Shown here in pieces: positions 54,969 to 63,851 of a stretch of DNA of 64,000 nucleotides (position 1 is its first letter; each line of letters opens with the position of its first letter). The stretch comes from Oceanobacillus bengalensis. Its GTDB lineage: Bacteria > Bacillota > Bacilli > Bacillales > Amphibacillaceae. The DNA is taken from contig NZ_RBZO01000001.1 in the NCBI RefSeq assembly GCF_003628445.1, forward strand, positions 236,207 through 300,206, in the 5' to 3' direction. A model generated the notes under the pieces. It made no database searches. It was given only the letters and a program-made list of their open reading frames with translations, and was not told the origin of the DNA. A program made the position numbers and the translations under genes.

Positions 54969-55272
54969 TTTAACAAATATTTTAGTCGGTTTGTCAGGAC
55001 TTTTTGGTGGTGCTGCAGTTGCGTTCCTTGCATACTATATTCAGGCACGAATAGGAAAAAAGAAGCATTTATTTGATGAAAGATATAAGAGTATAAATAA
55101 TAAAGCAAAAGCAATGTCTTGGAATGCAACTTTAGTTATATTAATTCTTGCTTGGGCTATTATCATCATTTTTGAAGGACCATCTTTAAGCTTCTTTGTC
55201 ATTATGGCTGTTTATGTTCTTCATTGTGTCATTTATGGTATCATGTCTGCTATTTATTCAAATCAAGAGTAA
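54961..55272 (+). CDS. Small integral membrane protein paired with the XRE regulator
   Basis: A 103-aa protein with three hydrophobic helices (LTNILVGLSGLFGGAAVAFLAYYI, ATLVILILAWAIIIIF and FFVIMAVYVLHCVIYGIM) and a basic loop ARIGKKKHLFDERY. It resembles the DUF2178-type proteins often coupled to small XRE regulators, though I am not certain of the family. The TTG at 54961 follows GAGGGGG; an ATG at 54952 is also in frame. It overlaps the regulator gene and is probably translationally coupled to it. Confidence 0.75.
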   Translation: MSDLTNILVGLSGLFGGAAVAFLAYYIQARIGKKKHLFDERYKSINNKAKAMSWNATLVILILAWAIIIIFEGPSLSFFVIMAVYVLHCVIYGIMSAIYSNQE

Positions 55273-55329
55273 AAACTTGAAACAAAAAGATGGGTACATT
55301 CGTATCACTATAAGAGGGGGAGAGATATT

Positions 55330-56229
55330 TTGACATTAAGATTAGATAACGTAACCAAAAGATATGGAACACAACTAGCTGTGGACCATTTATCACTAGA
55401 AATACCGGAACAAGAGATGTTTGGTTTTCTAGGGGGAAATGGAGCTGGTAAGACTACGACTTTTCGAATGATTCTAGGATTATTGGATATTACAGAGGGT
55501 GACATCACCTGGGATGGGCAGAAGATTAATTACGATAAAAGCCACTTAATAGGTTATTTACCTGAGGAAAGAGGTCTTTATCCAAAATTAACCGTCAAGG
55601 ATCAAATCGTTTATTTAAGCAAACTACGTGGGATGAATAAACAAGATGCATTAAAAGAACTTGAGGATTGGCTTGAGCAATTAAAGGTCCCTGAATACAT
55701 GAACAAAAAAGTAGAAGAATTATCAAAAGGAAACCAGCAGAAGATACAATTCATATCTGCAGTAATTCATAAGCCAAAATTATTGATTTTAGATGAACCA
55801 TTTTCAGGGCTTGATCCAGTAAATGTTGAATTACTAAAGAAAGCAGTAGTTAATTTAAAAAGACAAGGCACATCTATCGTTTTTTCTTCTCATCGGATGG
55901 AGCATGTGGAAGAACTATGTGAACATTTATGCATATTACATAAGGGGAGTCCTGTAGTGAAAGGGTCCTTGCGTGATATCAAACGTTCATTTGGTAAGAA
56001 GAATCTAATCGTTCATGGAGATATGGAGCTTGGTTTTCTAGAGAGCTATCCTGGTGTTGTTAAGTATAAACGGGTTGCAGCGGGTTGTGAACTTCAAATC
56101 GAAAACGAAGATGTTTCACAAAAGATATTTTCTGAATTACATGGAAAAGGATTCGTTCGTAAATTTGAATTAGAGGAACCCTCATTAAATGATATCTTTA
56201 TTGAGAAAGTAGGTGCTTCCTATGAATAA
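55330..56229 (+). CDS. yhaQ: ABC transporter ATPase YhaQ (NatA-like)
   Basis: A 299-aa ATPase with Walker A GGNGAGKTTT, signature ELSKGNQQK and Walker B LLILDEPFSGLDPVN, plus a C-terminal extension of about 80 residues typical of NatA/YhaQ-type exporters. It works with the adjacent permease. The start is TTG behind GAGGGGGAG, 57 bases after the small membrane protein gene. Confidence 0.92.
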   Translation: MTLRLDNVTKRYGTQLAVDHLSLEIPEQEMFGFLGGNGAGKTTTFRMILGLLDITEGDITWDGQKINYDKSHLIGYLPEERGLYPKLTVKDQIVYLSKLRGMNKQDALKELEDWLEQLKVPEYMNKKVEELSKGNQQKIQFISAVIHKPKLLILDEPFSGLDPVNVELLKKAVVNLKRQGTSIVFSSHRMEHVEELCEHLCILHKGSPVVKGSLRDIKRSFGKKNLIVHGDMELGFLESYPGVVKYKRVAAGCELQIENEDVSQKIFSELHGKGFVRKFELEEPSLNDIFIEKVGASYE

Positions 56230-57478
56230 ATTTTGGATTATCATGTCACATACTTATATGACAAAATTAAAAGCAAAATCATTTATAATTAGTACAGCTA
56301 TCGCTTTTTTATTTATTATCGGGCTTGTGAATTTCCAGTCGATTATTGATATATTTTCAAGTGATACTACAGAAAAGATTGCAGTCATTGATGAATCAGA
56401 CGCATTAACTGAAACATTGAGCATGAGCGTCGAAGCTACAAATGAAGATATGGAAATTGTTCCATTCGATGGAACAGAAGAGGATGGTAAACAGGCTGTA
56501 CAGGATGAGGAATTTGAAGCACTTATTGTATTATCTTTAAATGAAAATCAATTACCTGAAGCAACATATTACGCAAATAATATATCAGACACGAGTAATC
56601 AAATGTTCTTTGAACAACAACTTCAACAAATAAAAGTAGCCATTGCGACACAGCAATCAGGTATAGATGCTCAAGCCTTTGCAGAAATTAATGAGCCAAT
56701 TGCATTTGATTCTGTTGCGCTGGATGAGACTGCTAAGACATCAGAAGAGTTAAATCAGGCTAGAGGTATTGTGTACATTATGTTATTTGTTTTGTATATG
56801 GCTGTCTTATCCTATGGTCAAATGATTATGACAGATGTTGCGAATGAAAAGTCTTCACGAGTTATGGAAATCTTAGTCTCAAGTGCACCAGCCATCACTC
56901 ATATGTTCGCGAAGATTGTTGGTATTGCATTAGTAGGATTAACACAAATTGTCTCACTGATTTTAGTAGCATATTTTCTCATTCAATCAAAACAGGATGA
57001 ATTTATAGGTGGAATGTTTGAGTATCTCGGTTTCGGAGATATATCACCTTCGATCTACATTTATGCGATTGTATTCTTCTTATTAGGGTATTTGTTGTAT
57101 GCAACACTTGCTGCAATGTTGGGCTCACTCGTTAGTAGGGTAGAAGATGCAGGGCAAATGATGATGCCGATGATTTTTCTAGTCATGATTGCATTTTTTA
57201 TCGCTATATTTGGTCTAAACGCACCAACAGCATCCTTTGTTACGGTAACTTCATTCATTCCGTTTTTTGCACCAATGATTATGTTCATGCGTATTGGAAT
57301 GTTAGACGTACCTCTATGGGAAGTAGGATTATCGTTAGGTTTATTAGTTGGAACAATCATTCTATTAGCAGTTATTGGTGCACGCGTATACAAAGGTGGC
57401 GTGCTAATGTATGGTCGCTCTAGTTCGTTAAAAGATATTAAAAAAGCTCTTGCCTTATCTAAAAGAGAAAAATCATAA
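56222..57478 (+). CDS. yhaP: ABC transporter permease YhaP (NatB-like)
   Basis: A 418-aa ABC-2 permease: helix 1 at about 20-40, a large extracytoplasmic domain (about 45-175), then five or more helices. The block MTDVANEKSSRVMEILVSSAPAITHMFAKI is the NatB/ABC-2 signature. With YhaQ it forms a NatAB-type exporter (sodium or peptide efflux are the known roles of relatives; substrate here unknown). The ATG at 56222 overlaps yhaQ by 8 bases. Confidence 0.92.
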   Translation: MNKFWIIMSHTYMTKLKAKSFIISTAIAFLFIIGLVNFQSIIDIFSSDTTEKIAVIDESDALTETLSMSVEATNEDMEIVPFDGTEEDGKQAVQDEEFEALIVLSLNENQLPEATYYANNISDTSNQMFFEQQLQQIKVAIATQQSGIDAQAFAEINEPIAFDSVALDETAKTSEELNQARGIVYIMLFVLYMAVLSYGQMIMTDVANEKSSRVMEILVSSAPAITHMFAKIVGIALVGLTQIVSLILVAYFLIQSKQDEFIGGMFEYLGFGDISPSIYIYAIVFFLLGYLLYATLAAMLGSLVSRVEDAGQMMMPMIFLVMIAFFIAIFGLNAPTASFVTVTSFIPFFAPMIMFMRIGMLDVPLWEVGLSLGLLVGTIILLAVIGARVYKGGVLMYGRSSSLKDIKKALALSKREKS

Positions 57479-57484
57479 AGATGG

Positions 57485-57512
57485 AAGCACTGCTTGGTTG
57501 CAGTGCTTTTTA
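57485..57512 (+). terminator. Intrinsic terminator of yhaQP
   Basis: AAGCACTGC pairs perfectly with GCAGTGCTT and TTT follows. Confidence 0.88.
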
Positions 57513-57617
57513 TGTGGAAAGGTAAAACATTCAAAACTATACCATAGTAGAACGTGCATTCTGTATAAGGTTTTGCTAAAATGAGAATAATAGTTCTATA
57601 GATTGTAGGTGAGTATT

Positions 57618-58844
57618 ATGGCAAAACAAGTTTCCTTTATACATGCAGCAGATTTGCATTTAGATAGTCCGTTTAGAGGGTTAGCGAATATGCCAGAAGA
57701 ACTCTTTCAAAAGGTAAGGGAGAGTACTTTTGATGCGTTGCGGCGCTTGGTTCAAATAGCGATTGATAAAAAGGTAGATTTCATTCTAATTGTAGGAGAT
57801 TTATTTGACAATGAAAGACAAAGCTTAAAAGCACAAATTTATTTAAGAAGAGCTTTTGAAGAGTTGAACCGTCATCATATCGATGTGTATCTTTCCTATG
57901 GTAATCACGACTTTATTCAAGGAAATCCTCATCCCGTGACATATTCAGATAATGTACATGTTTTTCCTGATGAAAAGGTGAGGACATTCACCTTTGAAAA
58001 AGATGGACAAGATTTAGCAAATATATATGGTTTTAGTTATGAAAAACGAGCCGTGATAGAAAAAAAGGCAACAGAATTTAATATTGTTAACCCAGAGGTA
58101 CCCTTTCATATCGCAACGCTTCACGGTAGTATCGGAAGCAATACGGAACATGATGTGTATGCACCTTTTCAAATAACTGATTTAGTAGAAAAAGATTTCG
58201 ATTATTGGGCGCTCGGACATATACATAAACGTGAAATTCTTAAGAAAAATCCCCCAGTTGTATATCCAGGTAATACACAGGGAAGAAATCGTAAAGAAAC
58301 CGATGAAAAAGGTTGTTACCATGTCATCCTTTCTGAAACAGCTACAGAATTAAATTTTATTTCCTTGCAATCGATTATGTATAGTCGTTTGCATGTAGAT
58401 GTCTCGAAATGTGAAGAAATTCATCAAGTAGAATTAGCTATTCTAGCGGACATTGAAAAGATGAATACACCTACCAACCTGCTTATTGATCTAACGTTGG
58501 AAGGGGATTTCTCAAACTTAAAGAAATGGGAAAGTGATAAGTTACTAGATGATTTAATAGAACTAGTCAATGAGACATTAGCGACACGGCAAACATGGCT
58601 ATACATTTTCCGTGTTGCTATTGAAGGAAGTGACGAGACAATAGAACCTGAATTGTATAATGGGGAGCATTTCATAGGAGAACTTGTACGAAATATAGAT
58701 GATACTGCTGTGCAGCCGTATTTACAGGATTTATACCAGCATCGAAGTGCCAGAAAATATTTGCAGTCAATATCAGAGGATGAGGAGCAAATGATAAAAA
58801 AAGAAGCAAAAATCTTGCTACTCCGAGAATTACTAAAGGGGTGA
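57618..58844 (+). CDS. yhaO: SbcD-like metallophosphoesterase YhaO
   Basis: A 408-aa calcineurin-like phosphoesterase related to the nuclease SbcD/Mre11. Metal motifs run in order: HAADLHLDSP, VGDLFDNE, YGNHD, TLHGS and LGHIHKRE. With the ATPase encoded next it should form an Mre11-Rad50-like DNA end-processing complex. The ATG at 57618 follows GTAGGTGAG and gives exactly the length of B. subtilis YhaO. yhaN follows after 4 bases. Confidence 0.93.
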   Translation: MAKQVSFIHAADLHLDSPFRGLANMPEELFQKVRESTFDALRRLVQIAIDKKVDFILIVGDLFDNERQSLKAQIYLRRAFEELNRHHIDVYLSYGNHDFIQGNPHPVTYSDNVHVFPDEKVRTFTFEKDGQDLANIYGFSYEKRAVIEKKATEFNIVNPEVPFHIATLHGSIGSNTEHDVYAPFQITDLVEKDFDYWALGHIHKREILKKNPPVVYPGNTQGRNRKETDEKGCYHVILSETATELNFISLQSIMYSRLHVDVSKCEEIHQVELAILADIEKMNTPTNLLIDLTLEGDFSNLKKWESDKLLDDLIELVNETLATRQTWLYIFRVAIEGSDETIEPELYNGEHFIGELVRNIDDTAVQPYLQDLYQHRSARKYLQSISEDEEQMIKKEAKILLLRELLKG

Positions 58845-58848
58845 CCAA

Positions 58849-61815
58849 ATGAGACTAATTAATGCTACGATTTTCGGTTTCGGTAAATGGGTCGATTATA
58901 CGATCGATTTCAAGCAGCATTCAAGCCTATGTATTTATGGAGAAAATGAATCTGGGAAATCCACCATTCAGAACTTTATTTTGTTTATGCTCTTTGGATT
59001 GCCACCGAAACAACGATCTTTTTATCGTCCGAAAACAAGTGGTCGAATGGGTGGAAGGTTAACGCTAAACGATATAGATCATGGAGAATTTACGATTGAG
59101 CGATTTGATGAAGTTAGGAATGGCGCTGCGGTATGTTATACAGTAACCGGTGAAGAATTCGACGAGGAATGGTTAAAAGAGCGGTTAAAAGGAATGACAT
59201 TACAAACGTATCAATCAATTTTTTCGTTTTCTCAGGCAGACTTGAACGGAATAAAGAAAATGACAGAAGAAGAACTTGGTGAGGTACTATTAGGAATCAG
59301 TCTGTCAGGATCAACGAAAATCTATAGCCTTGAGAAGCAGCTTGATCTGGGTTTGGGTGAATTATTTAAACCATATGGTAAGAAACCATCAATTAATCAG
59401 CAAATAGAAAATATGGATGCATTGTACACATCACTTCGGCAGTATAAAGCGAATGAAGCAACTTACAGTGAAAAGAGAAATAAAAAAGAAAATATAATCG
59501 CTAAAATCAAACAATTGAAGGTAGAACTTGAGGAAGAAAAAAGAAAGCAAAAAGAATTAGAAAAGCTTCTACAGGCACTACCAGTCATCAATGATTATCA
59601 CTATTATTCCTCTCGCATTGGAACATACAAGGAAGATATGGACTTTCCAGAAAGTGGAATAAGCAGACTGGAAAATATTAATCAGACATTATTGCCGTTA
59701 CAAAGTGAATTAACTGTTTTAAAAGATAATGAACAAAAGCTGGAAAATAAACTTGTCACGATACAAGAGGAAATCATTCCTTCAAACATACAAGAGGAGG
59801 CGCAAATCCTTTATAAATTAAAGGAGAAGTATCAGGAGGATAACAAAGAATGGCAAAAAGTTAAAAACACTATCAGCAAGCTAACGACGCAAATAGAAAC
59901 AGAATTAAACAGGTTAAATATTGGGATTAATCATGATGCATTAGATACGATGCAATTTCCCTTCCATATCGAAAAAACGTGGAATGAACTAAAAAATAAT
60001 AATGAAAATATTAAAGCTGAAGTAGGAAAATGGCTTCAAGAAGAAAGGCAATTAAAACAAGAAAGAAATTATTTATTGAATCAAATCGAGGAATTAGAAG
60101 ACGATGTTTTATCCGAAGAGCAATTAAAGGCATTAAATAGTAAAATAGCTGAGCATAACGGATCTTCTCTCTTGGAAAAACTGAAAATAGCATCCAACAA
60201 AAAAGTAAGTGATTGGAAATTGGATAAAAAAAAGAAGGAAAAACATATAAAGAATTTCTTTTTCTTAAGTATTGTTCTTTCCATCTTAGCTGGAGTAGGT
60301 ATGCTGCTTACAAATCAGACATGGCTTATTCAAGTAAGTATTGCTTTCCTTATTATCGGGATTGGCCGGTGGTTCCTTGGAATGCGTGCCATCAATGATA
60401 TGGAGAAATTGATCAGTAATGAAAAAACGCCCATTCAGACAACGCAAATAACAGATGATGAAAGAGCAGAAGCTGAAAGGCTTATTTCGCTTCATAATAA
60501 AAAATGGAGTGAAATAGAACATGTTACAGAACAGTTAAAAACGAATGAAATAATACGATTTAATCTGCTAGAAAAGAAGAAAACGCATGTTGAAAAAGAC
60601 CAGCAATTAAAGGAGCAAATAAGGGTACAACATGAACAATATCCGTTCTTAAAACAAGTTGGAATTAGTTATTGGCCTGAACTTTTCCATGCGATGAAGC
60701 AAGTATTACGTCTAGTTAATGAAAAGAGACAAGCTATAAACGAATTAGAGCAATTACAAATTCGTATCAATGAATATCAATTTAAAATTAGCTCATTTTT
60801 CAAGGAGAACAAATGGGATGTAGCATTTTCTTTTGAACAGCAATTTAATAAGTTAGAGGGATTTTTGGCTCATGCAGACAAAACGCAAAGACAGGTGGAA
60901 CATTTCAAAGGATTAGTTAAGGAAAATATGATTGAACAGGATGAATTGGCTCAAAAAATCTGTGTGGTTGAGAATGAGAAAAAAGAATTATTTAAAATGG
61001 CGCATGTTGATACAGAAGAAGGATACTACCAGAAGGCAAAATTACATAAAGAAAAACTAGAAATGGTGCATGCACGAGAGAAAACGATTGCCAGGTTAGA
61101 AAAGGTATATCCACAGGGTTCGTGGATGAAATACATGAACAATCAAATCGACGAACAAACAATAGCAATAGATTTGGAGAAAGAACAAGAAAGGATTGAG
61201 ACGCTGGAGGGAAAACTTTCATCTTCCAGGGAGGAGCTAGCAATGACTTCTGCTAGCCTTTCAACAATGGAATCATCTGATGACTACTCAAAGACGATGC
61301 ATCAATTTGAAATGAAAACGGAGCAAATAAATAAACAAGCGAAAGAATGGGCAATATTAAAAACAGCAAAGGATATTCTAGCTGAAACGAAGCGGAGTTA
61401 TAGGGAAAGACATCTATCAAATGTAATGGAGAAAACATCCTCTTATTTCACACAATTAACAGGTGGAAAATATATCCGTATTTTTGCCCCCAACGAGAAA
61501 AATTCATTTCAAGTTGAGGGGATTAATGGAATAAGATATGCAGTAAGTGAGTTGTCACAAGGAACAGTTGAACAATTATATATATCATTAAGATTGGCAA
61601 TAAGTGAAACAGTGAGTGAAAAGCATCGGGTTCCATTTATCATTGATGATGCATTTGTAAACTTTGATTCTGTACGGACGAAACGCATCATGAAAATGAT
61701 GAATGAAATAGCGAAAAAGCAACAAGTGATTATTTTTACTTGTAAAAAGGAAATGTTAGATAATTCGGAAGCTATCGAAATTCTTATGCTAGAGAATCCG
61801 ATTCGCATAAATTGA
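58849..61815 (+). CDS. yhaN: Rad50/SbcC-like coiled-coil ATPase YhaN
   Basis: A 988-aa ATPase with a split nucleotide-binding head: N-terminal Walker A YGENESGKST and C-terminal signature ELSQGTVEQLY plus Walker B VPFIIDDAFVNFD. Long coiled coils lie between. Unusually for Rad50-type proteins, two adjacent hydrophobic helices sit at about 468-510 (FFFLSIVLSILAGVGMLL and VSIAFLIIGIGRWFLG) in place of a zinc hook, suggesting membrane attachment, as in YhaN relatives. The ATG follows AAAGGGGTG. Confidence 0.93.
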   Translation: MRLINATIFGFGKWVDYTIDFKQHSSLCIYGENESGKSTIQNFILFMLFGLPPKQRSFYRPKTSGRMGGRLTLNDIDHGEFTIERFDEVRNGAAVCYTVTGEEFDEEWLKERLKGMTLQTYQSIFSFSQADLNGIKKMTEEELGEVLLGISLSGSTKIYSLEKQLDLGLGELFKPYGKKPSINQQIENMDALYTSLRQYKANEATYSEKRNKKENIIAKIKQLKVELEEEKRKQKELEKLLQALPVINDYHYYSSRIGTYKEDMDFPESGISRLENINQTLLPLQSELTVLKDNEQKLENKLVTIQEEIIPSNIQEEAQILYKLKEKYQEDNKEWQKVKNTISKLTTQIETELNRLNIGINHDALDTMQFPFHIEKTWNELKNNNENIKAEVGKWLQEERQLKQERNYLLNQIEELEDDVLSEEQLKALNSKIAEHNGSSLLEKLKIASNKKVSDWKLDKKKKEKHIKNFFFLSIVLSILAGVGMLLTNQTWLIQVSIAFLIIGIGRWFLGMRAINDMEKLISNEKTPIQTTQITDDERAEAERLISLHNKKWSEIEHVTEQLKTNEIIRFNLLEKKKTHVEKDQQLKEQIRVQHEQYPFLKQVGISYWPELFHAMKQVLRLVNEKRQAINELEQLQIRINEYQFKISSFFKENKWDVAFSFEQQFNKLEGFLAHADKTQRQVEHFKGLVKENMIEQDELAQKICVVENEKKELFKMAHVDTEEGYYQKAKLHKEKLEMVHAREKTIARLEKVYPQGSWMKYMNNQIDEQTIAIDLEKEQERIETLEGKLSSSREELAMTSASLSTMESSDDYSKTMHQFEMKTEQINKQAKEWAILKTAKDILAETKRSYRERHLSNVMEKTSSYFTQLTGGKYIRIFAPNEKNSFQVEGINGIRYAVSELSQGTVEQLYISLRLAISETVSEKHRVPFIIDDAFVNFDSVRTKRIMKMMNEIAKKQQVIIFTCKKEMLDNSEAIEILMLENPIRIN

Positions 61816-61866
61816 TAATTAATGATAAACTATTCTCAGATTATATGTAGGTGGAGGGGTCTTCCA

Positions 61867-62415
61867 ATGCCTGAAGATGAAAAAGATACAGCAAATTGGG
61901 AAAAGCATGAAGAAGCAATTGAGAAATTTATACAAGTTATCGCAAAAAATATGAACTTATATGGTATTACACCATCGATTGGTCGATTATATGGTGTGTT
62001 ATATTTTGCGGAAAATCCGATGACTTTAGATGATATGCGTGAAGCATTATCAATGAGCAAGACGAGTATGTCAACAGGAGTAAGGTCATTATCAGATATG
62101 AAGATGGTTGAATCAACCTTTAGAAAAGGTGTACGAAAAGATCTGTATCAGTCTGAAGAAGATTGGTATAAGTCGTTTACGTCTTTATTCGGTATCAAAT
62201 GGCGCCAACAAACGGAAACCAATATTGAAGAAACGCAAGAAACCATTGAGAAGTTAGAAAAAATGTACAATGATACAATGGATGAGTCTTTAAAAGAAAA
62301 AATCAAGAATGATATTGAAAAACTAGAGTACGCTAAGAATTATTATGAATGGTTGATGAGTTTTATACGGGTGGTTGAATCTGGAGAAATCTTTAAATAC
62401 ATTCCAAAAAAATAG
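61867..62415 (+). CDS. GbsR/MarR-family transcriptional regulator
   Basis: A 182-aa winged-helix regulator of the GbsR family (GbsR and OpcR sense choline in B. subtilis). The DNA-binding core NPMTLDDMREALSMSKTSMSTGVRSLSDMKMVE and the C-terminal coiled helix are typical. The ATG at 61867 follows GTGGAGGGG. No glycine-betaine genes are next to it here, so its targets are elsewhere or differ. The TAG stop lies in the shared terminator stem. Confidence 0.88.
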   Translation: MPEDEKDTANWEKHEEAIEKFIQVIAKNMNLYGITPSIGRLYGVLYFAENPMTLDDMREALSMSKTSMSTGVRSLSDMKMVESTFRKGVRKDLYQSEEDWYKSFTSLFGIKWRQQTETNIEETQETIEKLEKMYNDTMDESLKEKIKNDIEKLEYAKNYYEWLMSFIRVVESGEIFKYIPKK

Positions 62416-62458
62416 AGTGGAAGCACTAAGGATGACTCCTAGTGTTTCCACTCTATTT
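62410..62458. terminator. Bidirectional terminator shared by the GbsR-type gene and the yhaM-like gene
   Basis: AAATAGAGTGGAA..CACTA pairs with TAGTG..TTCCACTCTATTT. The stop codons of both convergent genes overlap its two arms. Confidence 0.88.
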
Positions 62459-63686
62459 ACTTCACCGTTTCCGTATTTTCGTACCTACTATCTAGGTAAT
62501 CAACGATATGGATAAGATACCCTTCAATCGACCCAGGGGACTTAACAGCTGAGCCCCACTCAGGTAGACCATGGTGACATAGAATACAATGTGACATGTG
62601 GTGAATTGCATCTACAGAGATCTGTATCTCTTCTTTTTCTATTATTTTCGATAAAATAAGAACACCATAAGGAATATGTCCAATCATTACCCCAAGTTCA
62701 TCCATTGTAATTCCTGCCTGCTTACGGTTACCATAGCCATCGATCGTAGCCGTAGGATATAAAAATTTCAACGTGTCATCGGTTTTTCCAGCATGATCAT
62801 ATTCTAATAATTTCCCAATATCATGGAACAAGATACTAGTCATTAATAAATCGTAATTAGGTGTGCTATCTTTATACTGCATCATCCCGTGTAACATATT
62901 GTATAGATGGTCAATTGTATTCTTCCATACAAGCTGCTGTACATCATCAGGTGCTTGGATTTTGGCCCATAGTTCATTTTTGTGAGCTTTTTCAACAACT
63001 TGAATGAGTTTCATTGTAGCTTTGTAATGATTTTCCTCAAATCGTAGAATATATCTAGCAAAACGCATGAGACCCACGGTATGTTTTAATAATCCACCTA
63101 AGTAGTTATGATGATACCCCTTTGCAGCTGGGCGAATAGAAAATTGTTCCCAAAAGTGTTGCATAGCGGATAAGGCAATTTCCTGATAAGGGGTCCCTAG
63201 TTCATGCAAATAGGAAAAAAGTTCAACAGTTAGATCTTCTATATTTTGTTCGGTGTACGGTAACAATGCAAAAGGATTGACTTCTCCTTCAACAGGGGTG
63301 AGTGAATCGATTGTCAAAGATTTGTAGCCATTAAATTCTTCTACTTTCCCTTCAATATCAAACACGGCATGCTGTTCAAGAAGTGGAATCGAGCGTTCCA
63401 CAGCACCTTGATTGTCCCACATCTTTGCATTAATATTTCCTGCATTATTACTAAATCTCATTTTTAGAAATTCCTTGTTTGTTTTCGTTCGTTGGACAGT
63501 GAAATCATTTAATAGTAAACGGGTACGGACGCGGTTTCCATGTGTTTCTTGATCAATCAGGAAACGACTTTCACCTGAAGGTAATTCAGGGGCGGGAAAC
63601 TGAAGGAGAATCTGCTCCCTCTGATATTCAGAGATATTTATATGAACTGGGATAATATTATAAAAATAGGATTGCGTATTTGTCAT
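62457..63686 (-). CDS. YhaM-like OB-fold/HD-domain 3'-5' exoribonuclease, long form
   Basis: A 409-aa protein with an OB-fold nucleic-acid-binding domain (about 50-140; FTVQRTKTNKEFLKMRFSNN, AKMWDN) and a C-terminal HD hydrolase domain (GGLLKHTVGLMRFA, SILFHDIGKLLEY, CILCHHGLPEWGS). The EWGS block is the YhaM hallmark. B. subtilis YhaM is 314 aa, so this protein is nearly 100 residues longer and clearly divergent; it may be a paralog in the yhaM position. It is convergent with the GbsR-type gene instead of following yhaN. Confidence 0.8.
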   Translation of the reverse strand: MTNTQSYFYNIIPVHINISEYQREQILLQFPAPELPSGESRFLIDQETHGNRVRTRLLLNDFTVQRTKTNKEFLKMRFSNNAGNINAKMWDNQGAVERSIPLLEQHAVFDIEGKVEEFNGYKSLTIDSLTPVEGEVNPFALLPYTEQNIEDLTVELFSYLHELGTPYQEIALSAMQHFWEQFSIRPAAKGYHHNYLGGLLKHTVGLMRFARYILRFEENHYKATMKLIQVVEKAHKNELWAKIQAPDDVQQLVWKNTIDHLYNMLHGMMQYKDSTPNYDLLMTSILFHDIGKLLEYDHAGKTDDTLKFLYPTATIDGYGNRKQAGITMDELGVMIGHIPYGVLILSKIIEKEEIQISVDAIHHMSHCILCHHGLPEWGSAVKSPGSIEGYLIHIVDYLDSRYENTETVK

Positions 63687-63851
63687 TTTATCACTCCAAA
63701 ATTGAATGTGAATTACCTTTTATCTTTAAGTTTAACTGAAAACTAGATTAATAGAAAGTGCAAAAAGAGGGATAGCTCTCGCACCTAGGTTATATTTCTT
63801 TTCTTTGTATCATATATTGTGTTAGATACAAGTGGACAAGGAGGTAGGGAG

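Noticed and set aside
57061-57534. 157-codon minus-strand frame within yhaP
   Set aside because: It is antisense to a clearly coding permease and overlaps the yhaQP terminator, with no ribosome binding site.
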